From Vibrio sp. 99-8-1 (GTDB lineage Bacteria; Pseudomonadota; Gammaproteobacteria; Enterobacterales; Vibrionaceae): DNA of 64,000 nt. Position numbers and translations under genes: made by a program. Where the stretch lies: the NCBI RefSeq assembly GCF_013114595.1, contig NZ_VTXE01000027.1, forward strand, positions 1 through 64,000, written 5' to 3'. Every line of letters begins with the position of its first letter. Position 1 is the stretch's first letter. The notes below the pieces were generated by a model that was given only the letters and a program-made list of their open reading frames with translations, made no database searches and was not told the origin of the DNA. Of the stretch, positions 24,758-33,476 are shown in pieces.

Positions 24758-25501
24758 TTACAAGTCAGCAAACTCTTCAATAGGCGTCCGACCGCGCAAC
24801 TGCAAAAAGTCTAAAAACTGACGAGCGGAGTAGGTAATGATTTGGCTAGGCGGCATCGCTATCTGCTCTAACATATCACTCACTTTGGCGAACTTACCAA
24901 TATCCATACAGAAGTGCGCATCAGATCCCGTGGTAATATAAGCACCGACTTCCTTAGCCGTTTCCGCTATCTTCAAACAACGTTCTACACTGCCAACTCG
25001 GCTATGGCCTTTTAACGAACTGTTATTGATTTCAATCGCGACATTGTGCTCTTTAGCGCATTGAATAACTGAGACAAAATCAAAATCGAAATTTGGGTTG
25101 CCTAAATGTCCTAAAGCATCCACGCGACCACTTTTAATGACATTAATCAGCGTTTCTGTATGAGTTTCTTTATTCGCAGGACGATATACATGTTCGTGAA
25201 AACTGGCGATTACCCAATCCAGTCTCGCTTCAATACTTGGATGAACGTCCACTTCTCCCTCTATATTAAGGATATTGGACTCTATGCCTCTCACAATGCC
25301 AACACCAGAGATAAAACGAGGAAGAATCGATTGATTACCAAAAAACCAATGGTGCGGCGCTCCCGGCATTGTCGATGCGTGATCAGTAGTACAAAACAGG
25401 CTTAGACCATGTTCTTTCGCTGATGCGGCATTCTCAATTAATGTGCTATATGCATGGCCACTAGCGTAAGTGTGTGTATGCGTATCTACTGCAAAATTCA
25501 T
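24758..25501 (-). CDS. PHP-domain phosphoesterase (YcdX-like)
   Basis: A Zn-dependent phosphatase of the polymerase-and-histidinol-phosphatase family (247 aa from ATG 25501). Metal-binding residues are seen in VDTHTHTYASGHA, CTTDHA, RGIESNI, DWVIASFHEH, LGHLGNPNFDFD and TTGSDAHF. YcdX of E. coli has the same layout and is a trinuclear-Zn phosphatase; its physiological substrate is unclear and it has been linked to swarming. Monocistronic. The start follows GGAGGG. Confidence 0.9.
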   Translation of the reverse strand: MNFAVDTHTHTYASGHAYSTLIENAASAKEHGLSLFCTTDHASTMPGAPHHWFFGNQSILPRFISGVGIVRGIESNILNIEGEVDVHPSIEARLDWVIASFHEHVYRPANKETHTETLINVIKSGRVDALGHLGNPNFDFDFVSVIQCAKEHNVAIEINNSSLKGHSRVGSVERCLKIAETAKEVGAYITTGSDAHFCMDIGKFAKVSDMLEQIAMPPSQIITYSARQFLDFLQLRGRTPIEEFADL

Positions 25502-25671
25502 AAAGCCCTCCTGACACAAGTAATTTTGTGACTAGTGTAACAATTTTATCTCCATTCAGCAGCGTTTCTTTTATGAACTTTTCATCATATTAACCGCCGC
25601 CTTAATGCTTTATTTGAATCAATACAAGTTGAGCAGTATATTGAAAGCCGAGCATATAAAGGAGAATAACG

Positions 25672-25992
25672 ATGATCATTACCACTACGCCAAGCATCGA
25701 AGGGAAACGAATTGTCTCTTATAAAGGGATCACTGCTGGTGAAGCGATTCTGGGTGCGAATATGTTTAAAGATATGTTTGCAGGGATACGTGACTTAGTT
25801 GGAGGCCGATCCGGGACATACGAGAGAGAATTACAAAAAGCGCGAGAAATAGCGCTAGAAGAGTTAGAACAAAAGGCGCGAGAGTTAGGCGCAAATGCTG
25901 TTGTCGGTGTGGATATCGATTATGAAGTGCTAGGGCAAGGCAATGGTATGTTAATGGTCAGTGCTTCTGGTACCGCGGTTGTTGTCGACTAA
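25672..25992 (+). CDS. UPF0145/YbjQ-like protein
   Basis: A 106-residue member of the YbjQ family (UPF0145). It opens with MIITTTPSIEGKRIVSYKGI, then GEAILGANMFKDMFAGIRD, GGRSGTYERELQKARE and ANAVVGVDIDYEVLG. The family forms pentameric barrels and is sometimes labelled a heavy-metal-binding domain; the function is not established. The ribosome site AAAGGAGAA precedes the ATG. Monocistronic, followed by two hairpins. Confidence 0.9.
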   Translation: MIITTTPSIEGKRIVSYKGITAGEAILGANMFKDMFAGIRDLVGGRSGTYERELQKAREIALEELEQKARELGANAVVGVDIDYEVLGQGNGMLMVSASGTAVVVD

Positions 25993-26061
25993 TTCAGCCG
26001 CCAATTGTCTGCCATCAAACCTAGCCCTCTTTTCCAGCCATGAGTTATGACAGTTTAAACC

Positions 26062-26106
26062 TTGTGGCTTTGCTATTTTACGCTGTAAGCCACAAAACTT
26101 TTTTTC
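26062..26106 (+). terminator. Terminator after the UPF0145 gene
   Basis: A TTGTGGCTT/AAGCCACAA stem with a 16-nt loop is followed by CTTTTTTT. A second intrinsic hairpin, CCTCAAAT/ATTTGAGG plus TTTTTT (26161-26187), lies downstream. The tandem arrangement could bound a small RNA. Confidence 0.7.
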
Positions 26107-26160
26107 TGTAACCCGCATAACCAAAAAGCAAAACACCCTGCTTAAAATGGCCTTTTGCCC

Positions 26161-26187
26161 CCTCAAATTGGCGATTTGAGGTTTTTT
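26161..26187 (+). terminator. Second + strand terminator before the Qnr-like gene
   Basis: CCTCAAAT-TGGCG-ATTTGAGG followed by TTTTTTA. It ends a possible short transcript between the UPF0145 gene and the Qnr-like gene and insulates the latter. Confidence 0.8.
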
Positions 26188-26272
26188 ATCTTGTTGTATT
26201 TTAAAGATTTATTTTTGATGCATGGAATGTAAGCTGATGGTAGCCTAGCGGAAACTTATTGAGGCCGCAAAA

Positions 26273-26929
26273 ATGCAATTAACAGATAAAGAATTCGACC
26301 AGCACGATTTTTCCCACCAAGACTTAACAGAACATCAGTTTATTCGCTGCAAGTTCTATCGCTGCGACTTTTCTCATGCACATCTAAGAGACAGTCAATT
26401 TCAAGAGTGCAGCTTTATTGAACAAGGCAAAATAGAAGGGTGCCATTTTACCTTCGCGGATCTGCGGGACGTCAGCTTTAAACAGTGTCAGCTCTCCATG
26501 GCTAACTTTAAAGGCGCCAATGCATTTGGTGCCGAGTTTCGAGAGTGCGATTTAAAGGGTGCTAACTTTTCTACCACGCGATTTTCCAATCAGATCAGTA
26601 ATAAGATGTATTTCTGCTCGGCTTACATCACTGGTTGTAATCTTTCCTACGCCAATTTCGAGAAACAGTGCTTAGAAAAATGCGAACTTTTTGAAAACAA
26701 ATGGATAGGAACCAACCTGCAAGGTGCCTCATTAAAAGAGTCAGACTTAACAAGAAGTGTGTTTTCAGAAGAGTGCTGGCGTCAATTTAACATGCAAGGC
26801 TGCGACTTAAGCCACAGCGAATTAGATGGGTTAGATCCACGTCGCGTCGATCTCACAGGGGTAAAAATATGTTCATGGCAACAAGAGCAACTGCTCGCCC
26901 CATTAGGGGTTATTGTCATGCCTGATTAA
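26273..26929 (+). CDS. Qnr-like pentapeptide repeat protein
   Basis: A right-handed beta-helix protein of 218 aa, exactly the length of plasmid QnrA/QnrS and of chromosomal Vibrio homologues. Pentapeptide runs A(D/N)LXX fill residues 17-190 (FYRCDFSHAHLRDSQFQECS, ADLRDVSFKQCQLSMANFKG), with the Qnr-type insertion YFCSAYITGCNLSYANFEKQ in place of a repeat. The last segment GVKICSWQQEQLLAPLGVIV is typical of Qnr. Such proteins mimic DNA and shield DNA gyrase and topoisomerase IV from quinolones. No LexA box (CTGT-N8-ACAG) was seen upstream, unlike qnrB. GAGG precedes the start. Native role unknown. Confidence 0.9.
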   Translation: MQLTDKEFDQHDFSHQDLTEHQFIRCKFYRCDFSHAHLRDSQFQECSFIEQGKIEGCHFTFADLRDVSFKQCQLSMANFKGANAFGAEFRECDLKGANFSTTRFSNQISNKMYFCSAYITGCNLSYANFEKQCLEKCELFENKWIGTNLQGASLKESDLTRSVFSEECWRQFNMQGCDLSHSELDGLDPRRVDLTGVKICSWQQEQLLAPLGVIVMPD

Positions 26930-26994
26930 TTCAGCTCGCTAACAGCCTACTTTACACTGGTCAAACGCTCTCAGCTCGGGATGATTAAAATCGA

Positions 26995-27309
26995 TTATCC
27001 CAGGCTGAGTTTAAAGAGCAGAAACACCGCCATGCTAATTATGGTTGTCCATAAAACATTTTTTGTTTTCCACACCAAAAATGCCGCGACTAAGGCACCA
27101 ATTAAATATGGGTTAGTGAGTGACAATGCCACCTCATCATCTTGGATAAACACAATGGGTCCCCAAATAGAGGTTAAAACCGCGGGGCTGGAATACGCCA
27201 ACAGTCGTTGTGCTTTAGAATTTAACCGAATAGGTAATCTTGGTTCTAAAAACAGGTAACGACTTATAAATACCAAGGCCGCCATCGCTAATATAGACAG
27301 CATAATCAT
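26995..27309 (-). CDS. azlD: AzlD-family branched-chain amino acid export subunit
   Basis: A small inner-membrane protein of 104 aa with three to four hydrophobic helices: ILAMAALVFISRYLFLEPRL, a middle segment LAYSSPAVLTSIWGPIVF, then LIGALVAAFLVWKTKNVL. It is the AzlD/YgaH partner of AzlC, forming a two-subunit exporter of valine-type amino acids. Its ATG overlaps the azlC stop by 4 bp (translational coupling). Confidence 0.87.
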   Translation of the reverse strand: MIMLSILAMAALVFISRYLFLEPRLPIRLNSKAQRLLAYSSPAVLTSIWGPIVFIQDDEVALSLTNPYLIGALVAAFLVWKTKNVLWTTIISMAVFLLFKLSLG

Positions 27310-27992
27310 GCGGATTCCTTAGCAAACGACTCACACACATAGCCACTGATCATTGCGCCAATCGTCGATATCATTAACGCCCCTTCCACCTGAAACATAG
27401 CCAGAGTGACAGAGAGCAACAGCGCGACGATAACTGAAACAAGTATTGCTACGCTCTTGATCGTAGGCACGACAAGAGCAATAAAAGTGGCGGCAACGGC
27501 AAACTCTAAACCATATTGTTCAAGGTTTGGAATTTGATTCCCTGCCACAATGCCAATTAGAGTGGCCATGTTCCATACTAGGTAAAAACTGAACCCTGCA
27601 CCAAATGCGTACCAAGGTTTAAAGCGTTCAGTACTTTGGTTACCTACCACGGCAAAAAGTTCATCTGTCAGTAAAAAGCCCAACGTAATCCTCCATTTAA
27701 GAGGAAGAGGACTGATCTTATTGCGCATCGAGACACTATAAAGAAAATGTCGAGAGGTAATAAAAAACGTCGTGAGCAGCATAGTACTCAGCCCCACCCC
27801 TGCCTTAAACATTCCTACGGCAACAAGCTGCGCTGAGCCAGCAAATAAGATAACTGATAACGCTTGGCTTTCAATAACCGTTAAACCAATATCAGTTGCA
27901 AACGAACCGACCAAAAAGCCCCATGGAATAACGGCAATAGAGAGGGGGAATATCGCTAGCGCTCCTTGCCAGATTTGTCTCTTTATAGACAT
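27306..27992 (-). CDS. azlC: AzlC-family branched-chain amino acid exporter subunit
   Basis: An inner-membrane protein of 228 aa of the AzlC/YgaZ family. It starts with WQGALAIFPLSIAVIPWGFL, then VILFAGSAQLVAVGMF (the family's AGSAQ core), TTFFITSRHFLYSVSMR and LLTDELFA. About seven membrane helices are expected. It pairs with AzlD to export valine-type branched-chain amino acids (family knowledge). It is the first gene of a two-gene operon; no regulator is adjacent. Confidence 0.9.
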   Translation of the reverse strand: MSIKRQIWQGALAIFPLSIAVIPWGFLVGSFATDIGLTVIESQALSVILFAGSAQLVAVGMFKAGVGLSTMLLTTFFITSRHFLYSVSMRNKISPLPLKWRITLGFLLTDELFAVVGNQSTERFKPWYAFGAGFSFYLVWNMATLIGIVAGNQIPNLEQYGLEFAVAATFIALVVPTIKSVAILVSVIVALLLSVTLAMFQVEGALMISTIGAMISGYVCESFAKESA

Positions 27993-28073
27993 TGTCTATC
28001 CTTAAACGTTTAATCCTTAAACTCGCTGTGTTGGTAAAACACATACTCCCCACTCATCAAACCATTTTTAAGA

Positions 28074-28928
28074 TTACTGCTGGCTAGTTTCAACCCCTTC
28101 GATCATCTCATCAAATGTGGCGTTGCCTCGTAATACTTCAAAATCCGGTTCTTCTGCTGCCAGCTCTCTAAACGACGAGCTAATAGCAACAGACTGTTGT
28201 AAGTCATAGATGGCTTGGTCTTCGGCACCCAATTGAGCATAAGAACAAGCACGCTGATAAAACGCGTGGGCATTTTTTTCATCAACTTCTAACACACGAT
28301 TACAAATACTCATTGCCCAATGGAACTCACGCATTTCCATCGCGGTATCAGCTTTATAGGTCAGCGCTTCTAAGTCTCCGGGACGAATTTTCAAGATCTC
28401 GTTATAGACATCCATTTTCTGTTCTGGAGTTTGAGCATTTTGCGCACGTAGCCATAAGTTATGGACTTCGTTAATAATCTCAATCTCTTGGTTGTTTTCA
28501 GAGATAATGCGTGTTTTACGTTTTAAATCTCGTTCTAGCGCTAAGAATTTCTTCTCATACTCTTTCGCAATCTTGTCTAAACGCGCATCCGCCATCTCTT
28601 TGGTATTTTGCTTAATATCCTTAAGAGATTGCCAACCGATTAATGCCACCAAAGAAGCGACACCAGCAATAATGTAGAAGAAGTAGTTTACGGTTACATT
28701 GGCGTAATTAAGTGATTTATCTGCGACTTCTAGTTCACGATCGGTTATCTGAATCGTCAAACGGCGTTCTAGGTCTTGCTGATCATGCCTTAATGCCTTC
28801 AATTCATCTAAGATATAACGTTCAACAAGAGGTCGTTCAAGTATATCTGTTTTTGAGTATGCCTCCTCCGCGCTTAACGAAGTGGACAACAGCAATAAAC
28901 TGATAAACACCATTGCAATTTTTTTCAT
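28074..28928 (-). CDS. Membrane-anchored TPR protein with signal peptide
   Basis: 284 aa from ATG 28928, chosen so that the signal peptide MKKIAMVFISLLLLSTSLSA begins the protein. After a Lys/Arg/Glu-rich helix (residues about 28-60) comes a membrane span (YFFYIIAGVASLVALIGW), then a coiled coil (about 100-155). TPR-like repeats follow around 160-245 (LRAQNAQTPEQKMDVYNEIL, ALTYKADTAMEMREFHWAMS, AFYQRACSYAQLGAEDQAIY). The topology is a periplasmic N-terminus with a cytoplasmic coiled-coil/TPR tail or the reverse. A scaffold role is inferred; the precise function is unknown. Homologues are common in Vibrio. Confidence 0.7.
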   Translation of the reverse strand: MKKIAMVFISLLLLSTSLSAEEAYSKTDILERPLVERYILDELKALRHDQQDLERRLTIQITDRELEVADKSLNYANVTVNYFFYIIAGVASLVALIGWQSLKDIKQNTKEMADARLDKIAKEYEKKFLALERDLKRKTRIISENNQEIEIINEVHNLWLRAQNAQTPEQKMDVYNEILKIRPGDLEALTYKADTAMEMREFHWAMSICNRVLEVDEKNAHAFYQRACSYAQLGAEDQAIYDLQQSVAISSSFRELAAEEPDFEVLRGNATFDEMIEGVETSQQ

Positions 28929-28961
28929 AACCATTACCAGCAGAAAGAACAAGAAAGCCAT

Positions 28962-29545
28962 AGACTATGGTTTAACGCCTCTTGGTTCAAGCATTAATTA
29001 CTGGTTGAAATTACTAGCATTCATCTCTGTTTTTGCTGCAGTTTGCTGGCACTCTAGGTAAGGCCGCAATGATGGGTGGTCGTTTTGGAAATAATTCCGC
29101 TAACACTACATTGAAAAATGACAACAAGGGCAAACAAAAGGACTTCGCGAGGAAAAAATAGACTTGAGTGAACAGCCGAACGCGAGAAAAAAAACGGGGG
29201 CAACTACACCCCCAAAAAGGCTATTGCCTATGAAGGAAAATGGCAACTGTTAATCATGGTACGACCACAGAGAGTGCATTGTTTGAACAGCTATTCGGGT
29301 GGCTTAACTTAACGATCTAAAACAATTATCACTTACTACGTACCGAAGAGTGTGAAGTTGAAGGCCTATTGAAACAGTGAGTTATGGTGATATCCTAGTT
29401 AACTGCGAATATTAACTGAACATCTATATCTACTACCTTGTGTCAACTGTTATCAATAATTGGCCTCCAACGGAACCGATAGTAGATCGCCAATAGTCGT
29501 CTTACAAGATACCAAAAAGCGATCTGCGTCGAAGAAAATAAACAT
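28962..29545. other. Intergenic region with a gene fragment
   Basis: Around 29037-29160 a + frame reads LQFAGTLGKAAMMGG and ends KQKDFARKK with a stop, but lacks a start codon and ribosome site, so it may be a decayed gene tail. A hairpin GGGGG/CCCCC lies near 29196-29213. The remainder shows nothing supportable. Confidence 0.35.
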
Positions 29546-30232
29546 ATGAAAATAGAGAAAGAAAAAATCCCCACTTTCGAGTACTCAAGAGGAAGTGAAT
29601 TTACTGAAAAGCTAAAAGAAATTACTGAATGCAATACGCTATTACATATGGCTAAAGTTTTCGAAATGCCTAAGGCCACTTTTAGCACTTGGAACCGTCA
29701 CGATCGAACATCTCACGAACTCATGGTGAGGTTACTTTTACAGAACAAGATATCGATTGATGAGTTACCAAAGCTTGCTCTTACTGACGATTCTCTTACC
29801 AAATTTTATGAGAATCAACCAAGTTCCACAGCTGAAGCTTCTGAGGAAATATCTGATTCTGAGTCAGGTCTCTACACAATTGAGCAATTGCAATCATGCT
29901 TATACATCAAGCTGAAAAGTTTTAATTTGCAGGATGGAAAGCTAATTGAAGAAGAAAGCATCCCTTATTCCACCCGCAGAATAGTGATGTTGGGATTTGA
30001 AAATGCGAACCTGATCGAAATTGTAACAAAGGATATAATTTATTTGGTTGATAAGACAATTACCGATGCGATGTCCGGCAATTATCTCATCAGTATGGAT
30101 GGTCGACACTCTATTAATTCGATTCAACGATTACCCAGAAAACTCATTGCTGAATTTGATGGCAATAAAATCGAACTGAGTGACGACGAGATAACCATTT
30201 TAGGCAAAGTGGTGTTAACCAGTCATTTGTAA
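29546..30232 (+). CDS. CI-like regulator with degenerate S24 domain
   Basis: A 228-aa HTH protein. The N-terminal part (15-80) resembles the phage CI-type HTH (LHMAKVFEMPKATFSTWNRH, then SHELMVRLLLQNKISIDEL). The C-terminal part resembles the LexA/CI S24 dimerisation fold: IYLVDKTITDAMSGNYLISM, SINSIQRLPRKLIAEF and DDEITILGKVVLT. The catalytic Lys expected in the KRL motif is Gln (IQRL), and no GxSM-type Ser is visible, so self-cleavage is unlikely. It could be a domesticated prophage repressor used in the host network. Target unknown. No phage genes adjoin. Confidence 0.65.
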   Translation: MKIEKEKIPTFEYSRGSEFTEKLKEITECNTLLHMAKVFEMPKATFSTWNRHDRTSHELMVRLLLQNKISIDELPKLALTDDSLTKFYENQPSSTAEASEEISDSESGLYTIEQLQSCLYIKLKSFNLQDGKLIEEESIPYSTRRIVMLGFENANLIEIVTKDIIYLVDKTITDAMSGNYLISMDGRHSINSIQRLPRKLIAEFDGNKIELSDDEITILGKVVLTSHL

Positions 30233-30250
30233 TAACAAAGCGACTGGTTA
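30216..30250. terminator. Hairpin overlapping convergent gene ends
   Basis: TAACCAGTC (30216-30224) pairs with GACTGGTTA (30242-30250), with an inner TTTGT/ACAAA pair. It spans the stop of the CI-like gene and the last codon of the Nudix gene. Confidence 0.55.
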
Positions 30251-30766
30251 TAGCATCTCTTTTGCGATGAGATGTAGCAGAAAAGTTTCTCGCTCAATAC
30301 TCATGCCTTTTTTAGGGCTCTCTGCCATGGTTTTTTCATTATGGGCGATCGCTTGATGAATATTGATCCAAACTGGCTTCATGCCATTGTTCACTTCATG
30401 TTCTTCAAAAGCGGTATCCCCTAACTGTGCATCAATTTTGCAGCTATAGCAGTAAGAGACCTGATGCATGACATCTGCGTTATCTTTATACCAAGGACGA
30501 AACTCTTCATAGATACCATAGGGTTTAATATTGTGAATATTCTGCGCCCCGGTTTCCTCTTCTAGTTCTCGAACTAAGCCTGCGATAGCATCTTCGCCTT
30601 CATCTAACCCACCACCAGGAATGGTGTAGTCGTGATAACGCTCAGTATAGAGCAGTAATATATTCTCACCATCTAACACAATGGCGCGAGCAGCATGACG
30701 CTGAAATATGATTTTATCATCCAAATGATCGATATCAGGATGGGTGGTTGTTCTTAGGTGTCTCAT
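30248..30766 (-). CDS. Nudix hydrolase
   Basis: A 172-aa pyrophosphohydrolase. The Nudix box is complete in GGLDEGEDAIAGLVRELEEE plus TGA, matching G-x5-E-x7-REU-x-EE-x-GU. It is preceded by ENILLLYTERYHDYTIPGG. Substrates in the family include NDP-X compounds, CoA and oxidised nucleotides; the exact one cannot be deduced. Its stop overlaps the shared hairpin with the CI-like gene, to which it is convergent. Confidence 0.88.
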   Translation of the reverse strand: MRHLRTTTHPDIDHLDDKIIFQRHAARAIVLDGENILLLYTERYHDYTIPGGGLDEGEDAIAGLVRELEEETGAQNIHNIKPYGIYEEFRPWYKDNADVMHQVSYCYSCKIDAQLGDTAFEEHEVNNGMKPVWINIHQAIAHNEKTMAESPKKGMSIERETFLLHLIAKEML

Positions 30767-30844
30767 GATAAGTAAACGGGTTCATTCATTTTGCGCGCAT
30801 ACTAACATACCAAAACCATTCACCACACAAAATAAACGGGCCAC

Positions 30845-31552
30845 TTATCTCAGGTCATAAGAAGAGATGGACTCAATCTTAATGGCATCATGGCGCCAAT
30901 ACTCAATATCGCAACAGACGGGTTGAAGATTGGAGTCATAATATGTTTTATGAACCACTAATGCCGATGAGCCCACTGTTGCTCTGAGTGCACTCGCCAC
31001 ATCGCCAATCAGTGCTGTCGCCATTATATTAAATTTGCACCGCTTAAACGTCACATCATGCACATCAAGGTAGCTACGATGAAGTGAATGGATTAACTCT
31101 TGATCGGCAATTCTATTGCTATAGATAGGCAAAGAGAGGTGAGTGCTGTAACAGACTGGGCGACCTTCTAAATGTTTAATCGATATTACTTGGTGAACAT
31201 CACTAAAAGGGGCGAGAGACAACAGTTGCGAAGCCTCTTTACTTGCCATTTTCGTTTGGCTTGTCACAAGTGCGACCTCCCCTTTTCGTTGTTGCTCTGC
31301 TGCATTGTCAACAAAACTTATTGCAGCAGCAGGGTCATAGATAAAGGGAGCAGGCGAAATAAACCAACCTCGTCGATCTTCTCGAAAAATAAAGCCTTCA
31401 GCTTCTAATGTTGATAGAGCTTCTCGCAAAGTAATGCGTGTGGTATTAAACATTTCAGCCAGCTTTCGTTCCGCCGGAAGTTTTTGCCCCGGAGAGAGCA
31501 TTCCGGAATCAATTTGCTCGACAATCGCTTGCTTTATCTTTACGTATTGCAC
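30845..31552 (-). CDS. GntR/UTRA-family regulator (PhnF/HutC-like)
   Basis: 235 aa. The winged HTH is at the N-terminus (YVKIKQAIVEQIDSGMLSPG, KLPAERKLAEMF, TRITLREALSTLEAEG). The C-terminal UTRA ligand domain (about 90-230) has VISIKHLEGRPVCYSTHLSL and SALVVHKTYYDSNLQPVCCD. Such regulators sense small metabolites. In Vibrio, PhnR-like members govern phosphonate use, but no phosphonate genes adjoin, so the target is unknown. It is divergent from rhlE across a 400-bp gap. Confidence 0.85.
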   Translation of the reverse strand: MQYVKIKQAIVEQIDSGMLSPGQKLPAERKLAEMFNTTRITLREALSTLEAEGFIFREDRRGWFISPAPFIYDPAAAISFVDNAAEQQRKGEVALVTSQTKMASKEASQLLSLAPFSDVHQVISIKHLEGRPVCYSTHLSLPIYSNRIADQELIHSLHRSYLDVHDVTFKRCKFNIMATALIGDVASALRATVGSSALVVHKTYYDSNLQPVCCDIEYWRHDAIKIESISSYDLR

Positions 31553-31953
31553 ATTTACTCGCTTATGCTGGCTAAATACAGGCTATAGAATATACCGAGA
31601 AAAATCAGAAGGCTATATATGTGAATACGTCCAACTAGGGTCCGTTGACCTTTTTGGTTTATTTCTGCTGTTTTTTGTAGCGGTTTTATACAAGGTAGCG
31701 TCTGCGTTGTGCAGTCATCGACACAAACAGGCGATAACGCAGTCGAAAATGCCAACAAACGCTGCCCGATAGGTTCAATTACGCTCAATTGAGTGAATTG
31801 CTTGTGTTTAACAACAAAAAACCGCAAAATGCGCCCGTTATTTTGCCATTTAACCGTATTTCTCAACAAAGCCATTATTACAGGCTTATAATAATAGAAC
31901 TGCCTTTTCCTGCCATTTGACATCACTTCCATTTATAACAGAGCATTTAACCT
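31553..31953. other. Intergenic region between GntR gene and rhlE
   Basis: About 400 bp. It contains the divergent promoters and probably a long rhlE leader. No credible gene or RNA was identified. Confidence 0.4.
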
Positions 31954-33342
31954 ATGAGTTTTACTTCCCTTGGTCTCTCTTCTCCAATTTTAAAAGCAAT
32001 TGAAGAGCAAGGTTACACTACCCCATCTCCGATCCAGCAGCAGGCAATTCCTGCGGTAATTAACGGAGAGGATGTCATGGCTGCTGCACAAACAGGGACA
32101 GGTAAAACCGCTGGTTTTACTTTGCCAATATTACAACGTCTAAGCAGTGGGCCAAAAGTAAAAGGCAATCACGTTAGAGCGCTCATTTTAACGCCGACAA
32201 GGGAACTGGCCGCACAAGTTCACGATAATGTTGAGAAATACAGCCGACATTTGCCTCTGAACTCTACGGTCGTGTTTGGTGGCGTAAAAATTAACCCACA
32301 AATGATGAAATTACGCAAAGGCTGTGATGTTCTGGTCGCAACCCCCGGCCGACTGATGGATCTTCATCAACAAAATGCGGTGAAATTTTCTCAAATCGAA
32401 GTATTGGTTCTCGACGAAGCGGACCGTATGCTAGACATGGGTTTTATCAGAGACATTAAAAAGATACTCGCGCTATTACCGGCAAAACGTCAAAATTTAC
32501 TGTTCTCTGCCACTTTCTCAGCGGATATTAGACAGCTAGCAAAAGGGTTGGTAAACAATCCTGTAGAGATATCTGTTAGCCCTGAAAACTCAACCGCAGC
32601 TGGTGTAGAACAGTTCATCTATCCGGCAGACAAGCGTAAAAAAGCCCCTATGCTGGCCAAACTAATAAAAGATAATGACTGGCGACAAGTGTTGGTGTTT
32701 ACCCGAACCAAGCATGGCGCCAATAAGCTCTCTTTTTATCTCAATGAACAAGGGCTAACCTCTGCTCCTATTCATGGAAACAAGAGTCAAGGTGCACGTA
32801 CCAAAGCACTCGCCAACTTTAAGTCGGGCGAGGTGCGTATTTTGGTTGCTACGGATATCGCAGCACGAGGCATTGATATTCCCCAATTGCCACAAGTGGT
32901 TAACTTCGATTTACCGAACGTCAGTGAAGATTACGTACATAGAATTGGCCGAACCGGTCGCGCTGGTGAAACAGGAAAAGCCATCTCATTAGTCACATCT
33001 GAAGAAGCCTCAGAATTATTTGGTATAGAACGCTTGATTAAGAAAGTACTACCAAGGTTAGAACTTGAAGGTTATCCGGTGGTAAACACGCTGCCCGAGT
33101 CTAGGCTGGACACTCGTCCAATCAAAGCGAAGAAACCTAAAAAAGCCAAAACGGGTCATGCCGATGGTCAACGCTCTGGAGAAAATGCCAAGGGACACAA
33201 ACCAGCAGGTAAAAATCGTCGCCACATTGCTGGTGGCGGCAACGCCAAAGGTGGCGCTCAAAACAAACCTAATAACGGTGGAAAAGCGTCAACAAAACCA
33301 CGACGTAACCGTCGACCAAAAGTCGCCAATACGAACAGTTAG
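31954..33342 (+). CDS. rhlE: DEAD-box RNA helicase RhlE-like
   Basis: 462 aa. It starts MSFTSLGLSSPILKAIEEQG, near-identical in layout to E. coli RhlE. Motifs are AQTGTGKTAGFTLPILQ, PTRELAAQV, DEADRMLDMGFI, SAT and HRIGRTGRAGE. The C-terminal 75 residues are Lys/Arg/Gly rich (KKPKKAKTG, AGGGNAKGGAQNK, KPRRNRRPK), typical of RhlE and lacking the DeaD RNA-binding domain. It remodels RNA in ribosome assembly and decay. Second helicase of the window; deaD is 30 kb away. A terminator hairpin follows. Confidence 0.93.
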   Translation: MSFTSLGLSSPILKAIEEQGYTTPSPIQQQAIPAVINGEDVMAAAQTGTGKTAGFTLPILQRLSSGPKVKGNHVRALILTPTRELAAQVHDNVEKYSRHLPLNSTVVFGGVKINPQMMKLRKGCDVLVATPGRLMDLHQQNAVKFSQIEVLVLDEADRMLDMGFIRDIKKILALLPAKRQNLLFSATFSADIRQLAKGLVNNPVEISVSPENSTAAGVEQFIYPADKRKKAPMLAKLIKDNDWRQVLVFTRTKHGANKLSFYLNEQGLTSAPIHGNKSQGARTKALANFKSGEVRILVATDIAARGIDIPQLPQVVNFDLPNVSEDYVHRIGRTGRAGETGKAISLVTSEEASELFGIERLIKKVLPRLELEGYPVVNTLPESRLDTRPIKAKKPKKAKTGHADGQRSGENAKGHKPAGKNRRHIAGGGNAKGGAQNKPNNGGKASTKPRRNRRPKVANTNS

Positions 33343-33374
33343 TTTCGATTGAATAGTGGGTCTGATTCTATACA

Positions 33375-33410
33375 GATAATCTTGGAAGGAAATCCATTCC
33401 TTCCATTATC
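33375..33410 (+). terminator. Terminator of rhlE
   Basis: GGAAGGAA-ATCCA-TTCCTTCC, enclosed by GATAAT/ATTATC. It lies about 33 bp past the rhlE stop and is followed by TTTCTT. Confidence 0.7.
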
Positions 33411-33419
33411 TTTCTTGAA

Positions 33420-33476
33420 CTGAACTTGTTGATGTTGCTCTGAATCCTGCATCTTGAAGTCACTTGAGTATACTAG
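33420..33476. repeat. Vibrio intergenic repeat
   Basis: The segment contains CTGAATCCTGCATCTTGAAG and CACTTGAGTATAC, which I recognise as a sequence recurring in intergenic regions of Vibrio genomes. A degenerate partner in opposite orientation is at 6803-6838. Its function is unknown. Confidence 0.45.

Noticed and set aside
26220..26272. LexA box before the Qnr-like gene
   Set aside because: No CTGT-N8-ACAG dyad was found in the upstream sequence.
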